IMG/VR virus record: IMGVR_UViG_3300027741_000277
Location: 1 to 23,213 of that record
Length of the DNA stretch: 23,213 nucleotides
Origin: a virus
Direction: 5' to 3' (one strand)
Below are positions 20,077 to 23,213 of the stretch, piece after piece. Below the pieces are notes generated by a model. The model did not search any database. It was not told the origin of the DNA and saw only the letters and a program-made list of their open reading frames with translations. Position 1 is the stretch's first letter; every line of letters begins with the position of its first letter. A program made the position numbers and the translations under genes.

Positions 20077-21600
20077 TTAGTAGTAAGCCTGCCGCCTAGA
20101 AGGACGGAACGTCTCATTATCCTCGTGGTCTGTACGTACACGCAACAAACCGCCATTACGGACGCGGGCCAATGCCAGCGTCATGGTGTCAACCTCGTCG
20201 TCGTGCTCGCCGCTAGGGAACGCCAAAATCTCTTCAACTGTAGCCGATGCCCATGCAGTTTCAGGAAACCACACATGACCGGACGCAAACAGGTCCGACA
20301 CCGCATTGAGCCTCGCAATTTTATCCTGCCCCTTGCCCGGGCTAAAGTCCTGCACAAATATACCGGAGCGTCGCATCTCGTCAATCAACGGCTGGCCGCT
20401 GGCCTTGGCCTCCACAATTACGCTGTCCGGTTGCCAGTCGTGGTACTGCTCGTGGGCCATAACCTTGAGCTCAGGAAATTCATACTTGCCCTTGATCTTG
20501 TTCAACAGAATCACATTAGTGCTGCCGTCCTCGTCGCTGGTGAAGGTACCCCACGTATGGCACACGGAATAGTCAGACCGCTGCTTAGTAGTTAGTGCCG
20601 TGTCGAAGGACTGCACAATGAAGTCGATCGGGGGCGGGGTGTCCTTGGTCCACCACTTAATCCACTCACGCTTAATAATTGCAGCTTCGGAGGCGGTCGG
20701 GTTCTGCTGGTACTGCGCATACCACTGCCACATAATGTGGTGCATGGACGCCCGGGTCTGCTGCAAAGCCTCCAGTGACCACTGTTCTGGCCAGATGGAC
20801 TTCTCGTTTTCGGTGTTTTCGTTCAGGATGGCAGGAAATTCAAAGGCTTCGTAGTCGTCGCCCCCCTCGTTCATGGCCGAATCTTTAAGCAGCCGACCAA
20901 TTAGGTCCCGTTGGTGCCAACGGGTGTGCAAAACGCAGATTTTTCCCTCTGGCATGAGACGAGTACGCAGACCAGCACTGAACCACTCGTAGGTATTGTC
21001 CAAAGAGTTGGTATTTCCCGCCTTAATGTCCTGTTCGGACAGCGGGTCGTCGGCAATTATGAGGTGGGCACCCCGTCCGGCCAGCGCACCGCCCACACCA
21101 ATCGAAAAATACTCGCCGCCCTTGGTGGTATTCCACTGTCCAGCAGCTTTTGCGTCCGCAGCGATGGCAGTTTGGGGAAAAATACGCTTGTATTCTGCCG
21201 TATTAATCAAATTTCGCACTTTTCGGGCCATAACCAGTGCCAAATCCGCTGTGTGGGAGGCCACAATGACCTTGTGATCGGGGTGCCTGCCCAAATACCA
21301 CGCCGGGTAGTAGATAGAAATCATTTGGGACTTGCCCATACGCGGTGCCATACTCACGGCAATCCGGTTTTTGATGTTCTGCTCTACATCCATCAGCAAA
21401 GAGCCCAGCCGTTTTAGGTGTGTACCAAACTTGTAGGTCTTGTCTAGGGCCGCAATGAACGCGAGGAAGTCGTTTTGCGCCAGCTGTATGCGCTTGCGCT
21501 CCTCTAACTCCTCAAACATAACCAGCAGTTCAGCCGCTTCCGCACGGGGCAGCTTTTTGATGATTCTTTCGACCATCTCGCTGGTTAGTTCTAGGTCCAT
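20077..21600 (-). CDS. terL: Terminase large subunit
   Basis: This 507-residue protein carries the packaging ATPase motifs: Walker A at residues 85-91 (APRMGKS), a second adenine-site region around VASHTADLALVMARKVRNLI, and Walker B at 180-185 (LIIADD) followed by PLSEQD. The nuclease domain shows QSFDTALTTKQRSDYSVCHT (first Asp cluster), then VIVEAKASGQPLIDEM and, near the end, GEHDDEVDTMTLALARVRNG, the third acidic motif. This order and length are those of headful-type terminases such as those of T4-like and P22-like phages. It starts at the stop of the small subunit gene (TAATG) and is followed by the basic 88-residue gene and the portal. Packaging mode cannot be read from the sequence. 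Confidence 0.93.
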   Translation of the reverse strand: MDLELTSEMVERIIKKLPRAEAAELLVMFEELEERKRIQLAQNDFLAFIAALDKTYKFGTHLKRLGSLLMDVEQNIKNRIAVSMAPRMGKSQMISIYYPAWYLGRHPDHKVIVASHTADLALVMARKVRNLINTAEYKRIFPQTAIAADAKAAGQWNTTKGGEYFSIGVGGALAGRGAHLIIADDPLSEQDIKAGNTNSLDNTYEWFSAGLRTRLMPEGKICVLHTRWHQRDLIGRLLKDSAMNEGGDDYEAFEFPAILNENTENEKSIWPEQWSLEALQQTRASMHHIMWQWYAQYQQNPTASEAAIIKREWIKWWTKDTPPPIDFIVQSFDTALTTKQRSDYSVCHTWGTFTSDEDGSTNVILLNKIKGKYEFPELKVMAHEQYHDWQPDSVIVEAKASGQPLIDEMRRSGIFVQDFSPGKGQDKIARLNAVSDLFASGHVWFPETAWASATVEEILAFPSGEHDDEVDTMTLALARVRNGGLLRVRTDHEDNETFRPSRRQAYY

Positions 21601-22148
21601 TAGCCGGTAATCTCCGCCATGTCAAACTCAATATTCGCAGTTTGCTGTGGTTTGCTAACTTCAAATGCTTCGCTCTCCACCACCCGGGTAAGGCGCTCCC
21701 GCAGTAACTGTTCCAGCTCTTCCGTGGGCCGATGGCGCATGGTGATTTCAGTCTTGTCCGTAAACAGGCCGACGTCGCTGATCTTGCCCAACATCTCTAA
21801 AGACTTCAAACGAATGCGCGGATCGGCATTAGCGCTCTCTAATATGAGCTTATTGGTGATGTACGTACGGAGCTGTGCGGCTGACTTAACTACGAGGTGG
21901 TCGTATTCCTGCAGGAGCGCCCCAAGGTGGGTGATGACTTCTGGTTTGGACAGGTCTGAGTCGGACGCTACCTGCCGGCCAGTAAATATGGCCCTTGAAA
22001 GTTCCGCGTCTTCGTCTGGGATATCAAACGGGGTGGAGTCGGTGTCATGCAACGAAGACAATGCAGCAGCTACCCGGGCGTCTAAAGATTCAAACGTCGG
22101 GCTAAATTCCGCTAGCGGAATGTCGTTGTCAATGGTCAAGGTATACAT
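21600..22148 (-). CDS. terS: Terminase small subunit (probable)
   Basis: This 182-residue protein lies directly before terL and overlaps it by one base. The first 45 residues are acidic and Ser/Asp-rich (LHDTDSTPFDIPDEDAELSR). Residues 70-150 are helical, containing EVITHLGALLQEYDHLVVKS, RTYITNKLILESANADPRIR and LKSLEMLGKISDVGLFTDKT, typical of the oligomerisation and DNA-recognition helices of small terminases. The phrase TYITNKLILESANADPRIR is one I know from this position. The end, EEITMRHRPTEELEQLLRER-like, is basic and helical. No enzyme motif is expected or seen. The start has a weak ribosome binding site, AGGAG, about 13 bases before ATG. Confidence 0.8.
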   Translation of the reverse strand: MYTLTIDNDIPLAEFSPTFESLDARVAAALSSLHDTDSTPFDIPDEDAELSRAIFTGRQVASDSDLSKPEVITHLGALLQEYDHLVVKSAAQLRTYITNKLILESANADPRIRLKSLEMLGKISDVGLFTDKTEITMRHRPTEELEQLLRERLTRVVESEAFEVSKPQQTANIEFDMAEITG

Positions 22149-22186
22149 GGAGGGGGCCGCACTCCTAAGTGATTTTCGCGCATTGT

Positions 22187-22192
22187 ATTATA
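22187..22192 (-). promoter_or_regulatory. Candidate -10 box for the late operon
   Basis: The minus strand shows a perfect TATAAT here, about 40 bases before the terS ATG, within the AT-rich run. No good -35 box lies 16-18 bases upstream, so the site may need a phage activator, or it may be chance. Confidence 0.35.
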
Positions 22193-22391
22193 TTTTTTGC
22201 AGGGGTGTTTTATTTTTGACGGGGGCCTTTTCTATGTAAAGGGGGGTGGGTCTGTATAGCGAGGTATATTAACTCGTGGGGTGGTGTTGGTGGTTCCATC
22301 ACTCAGCGTAAGCGAATGGGCGGAGTCCCATAACCCATTTGGGGGGTCGGGGTACGGTGGGTCACGGCGGGCGGCTTTTTGTAACCTTACG

Positions 22392-22420
22392 TTTAAATCT
22401 AAGGGAATTTATGGCATAAT
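22392..22420 (+). promoter_or_regulatory. Extended -10 promoter for the 22551 gene
   Basis: TTTAAA (22392-22397) and CATAAT (22415-22420) are spaced by 17 bases, and TGG directly before CATAAT gives the TGn extended -10 element. Transcription should start near 22427, leaving a leader of about 125 bases that contains the boxA. Confidence 0.65.
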
Positions 22421-22453
22421 TCAGTCATGCCAAGCCATCGTGCTTAGCGGTTC

Positions 22454-22465
22454 TGCTCTTTAACA
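22454..22465 (+). promoter_or_regulatory. boxA antitermination element identical to rrn boxA
   Basis: TGCTCTTTAACA is the exact boxA of enterobacterial rrn leaders, and the flanks (C before, AT after) also agree. It lies about 27 bases after the expected transcription start, as boxA does in rrn leaders. It would load NusB-S10 to make RNA polymerase resistant to Rho. Plasmid and phage leaders also carry this word. Confidence 0.7.
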
Positions 22466-22510
22466 ATCTCTAGGGGTTCACGGTTCGCATAATGGCGGGC
22501 AGACTGACCC

Positions 22511-22540
22511 CTATTTCTATCCTTTTCTATCCTTTTCTAT
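22511..22540 (+). repeat. Pyrimidine-rich 10-base tandem repeat before the 22551 gene
   Basis: CCTTTTCTAT occurs twice in a row (22521-22540), preceded by a third, degenerate copy CTATTTCTAT (22511-22520). The tract ends at the TGGAG ribosome binding site of the gene. It could keep the leader unstructured or, by slippage, change spacing. Confidence 0.8.
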
Positions 22541-22550
22541 TGGAGTTTTT

Positions 22551-23114
22551 ATGATTAAGTTTGACATTTCCCCTATTTCTAAAGCAATCAAAGCTGAGGG
22601 CGCCATCGTGGTTCGTAACGCTGAGGCACACGCCAAAGCAATCAAAGTCACGAACATGGAATTTCAGAAAATTGTTGACGAATTGACAATTGGATGGGCA
22701 ACTACCAAAGCGGATAAAAAAGCCTTTTGGGGTAAACCTTCAAGCGAAGTACGAACCGCAATCAAAGTGATTGCGGCCAAGGGCGAAACTTTGGGCGCGT
22801 GGCAAAAAGACATGAGCGAGACGCTAGTCCATTGCGTGGGCGTGGCATTTCAAGCGAATATCCCTTTCCATCGCAACCTAAAAGTAACGCACAAAGCAGA
22901 TGGCACGCTTCGCGAACCTAAGCGCGAATCGGCGGAGGGCGCGGGCACTAGCGGCGCGGTGACCACCACTGACCCGGCGGCGGCGGAAAAGACAGCGCGT
23001 AAACTGATTTTGCAGTTGCGCACGTTGGGCAACGATTCAGTAGCAGCAGGCATTGTTGACGTGATGCTGGAATTCAACCCCAAATTCACCGAAACCGAAC
23101 CCGCGAAAGCGTAA
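22551..23114 (+). CDS. Unknown protein, first plus-strand gene of the divergent (probably early) unit
   Basis: A 187-residue protein with ribosome binding site TGGAG five bases before ATG. The first 115 residues look like a folded, mostly helical domain (VRNAEAHAKAIKVTNMEFQK, VDELTIGWATTKADKKAFWG, SEVRTAIKVIAAKGETLGAW). Residues 118-145 are a Gly/Ser/Thr/Ala linker (ESAEGAGTSGAVTTTDPAAA), and the last 40 residues form helices (KLILQLRTLGNDSVAAGIVD). I recognise no known family and no catalytic motif. A domain-linker-helix plan is common in small DNA-binding and single-strand-binding helpers, but that is only a pattern. It is read away from the late genes behind a boxA leader and is followed by terminator-type hairpins, so it may be expressed alone and early. 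Confidence 0.7.
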   Translation: MIKFDISPISKAIKAEGAIVVRNAEAHAKAIKVTNMEFQKIVDELTIGWATTKADKKAFWGKPSSEVRTAIKVIAAKGETLGAWQKDMSETLVHCVGVAFQANIPFHRNLKVTHKADGTLREPKRESAEGAGTSGAVTTTDPAAAEKTARKLILQLRTLGNDSVAAGIVDVMLEFNPKFTETEPAKA

Positions 23115-23121
23115 CTATACG

Positions 23122-23139
23122 GGGCGGCGCAAGCCGCCC
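23122..23139 (+). terminator. Hairpin after the 22551 gene
   Basis: GGGCGGC-GCAA-GCCGCCC, seven bases after the stop codon, followed by TT only. It is a perfect GC-rich stem with a stable GNRA-type loop, but the U tract is too short for a strong terminator by itself. It may work together with the next hairpin. Confidence 0.55.
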
Positions 23140-23144
23140 TTCAC

Positions 23145-23166
23145 AAACCCAGCTTCGGCTGGGTTT
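23145..23166. terminator. Second hairpin with TTCG loop, probable terminator
   Basis: AAACCCAGC-TTCG-GCTGGGTTT is a perfect nine-base stem with the same TTCG loop as the late terminators. The AAA/TTT ends of the stem can act as a short U tract in the plus direction. After it, 47 bases remain to the window edge and hold no feature that I can identify. Confidence 0.6.
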
Positions 23167-23213
23167 GATGATAGTAGTCCGACCGCGCGGGAGTGCGGGC
23201 GAGCGAGAGAGTG

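Larger units (their letters stand above)
22149..22550. other. Divergent control region between terS and the plus-strand gene
   Basis: About 400 bases without a convincing gene. The terS side is AT-rich (TATAAT on the minus strand at 22187-22192), the middle is G-rich on the plus strand with runs of four to seven G and an imperfect inverted repeat ATGGG-CGGAGT-CCCAT (22316-22331), and the right side holds a promoter, a boxA and a pyrimidine repeat for the plus-strand gene. Because it abuts terS, it is also a candidate place for the packaging site, but no cos-like feature is visible. Confidence 0.6.

Noticed and set aside
22281-22463. Short plus-strand frame in the control region
   Set aside because: No ribosome binding site, unusual composition and overlap with the promoter and boxA make coding unlikely.
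22488-22493. Second CATAAT as a further -10 box
   Set aside because: No -35 box at 16-18 bases upstream and no extended -10 TG; the first promoter explains the leader better.
22850-23089. Minus-strand frame of 79 codons inside the 22551 gene
   Set aside because: It is fully antisense to the plus-strand gene and has no initiation site or known motif.

Overview
The window looks like the late (virion and packaging) half of a tailed-phage genome, or a prophage carrying one, probably from a Gram-negative, proteobacterial host. The evidence is a gene order of small terminase, large terminase, portal, scaffold, major capsid, neck adaptors and tail fibres, with almost every gene on the minus strand and joined by TAATG or ATGA overlaps. 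Promoters have sigma70-type boxes, several terminators carry TTCG loops, and one leader contains a perfect copy of the enterobacterial rrn boxA. Many of the small proteins resemble ones I remember from uncultured freshwater and marine phages. No integrase, repressor, tRNA or CRISPR is visible. No tape-measure gene lies between the neck adaptors and the fibres, which suggests a short-tailed (podovirus-like) particle, but the window is cut at its left edge inside a fibre gene.

Layout from right to left, which is the direction of late transcription. (1) 22551-23114, plus strand: one unknown gene behind an extended -10 promoter, a boxA-type antitermination signal and a pyrimidine-rich tandem repeat, followed by two hairpins. 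(2) 22149-22550: divergent control region. (3) 22148-13459: DNA packaging and head genes (TerS, TerL, a small basic protein, portal, a small helical protein, a GroES-like co-chaperonin, scaffold candidate, a head-associated protein, a decoration candidate and the major capsid protein), closed by a strong terminator. (4) 13316-13011: a very acidic small protein in its own transcription unit between two terminators. (5) 12634-12978: an HNH endonuclease, the only plus-strand gene inside the late block, placed next to a good minus-strand promoter. (6) 12511-7219: structural proteins followed by an unusual run of small Lys/Arg/Gly-rich proteins that share a short peptide motif, with an endonuclease VII-like gene among them, then a neck protein, a zinc-ribbon protein and two more basic proteins. 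(7) 7215-1: adaptor, tail proteins, a fibre with repeats, a glycine-rich adhesin candidate, a GIY-YIG endonuclease inserted behind a duplicated gene start, a tandem-repeat protein and a truncated fibre gene.

TerS and TerL would load DNA through the portal into a prohead built from scaffold and capsid protein. The phage-encoded GroES-like protein probably helps host GroEL fold the capsid or another virion protein. The two neck proteins would close the head and receive the fibres. The basic proteins are candidates for internal or ejected head proteins, but nothing in the sequence proves this. Three unrelated endonuclease types (GIY-YIG with NUMOD3 repeats, endonuclease VII-like, and plain HNH) have entered different places in the late region.
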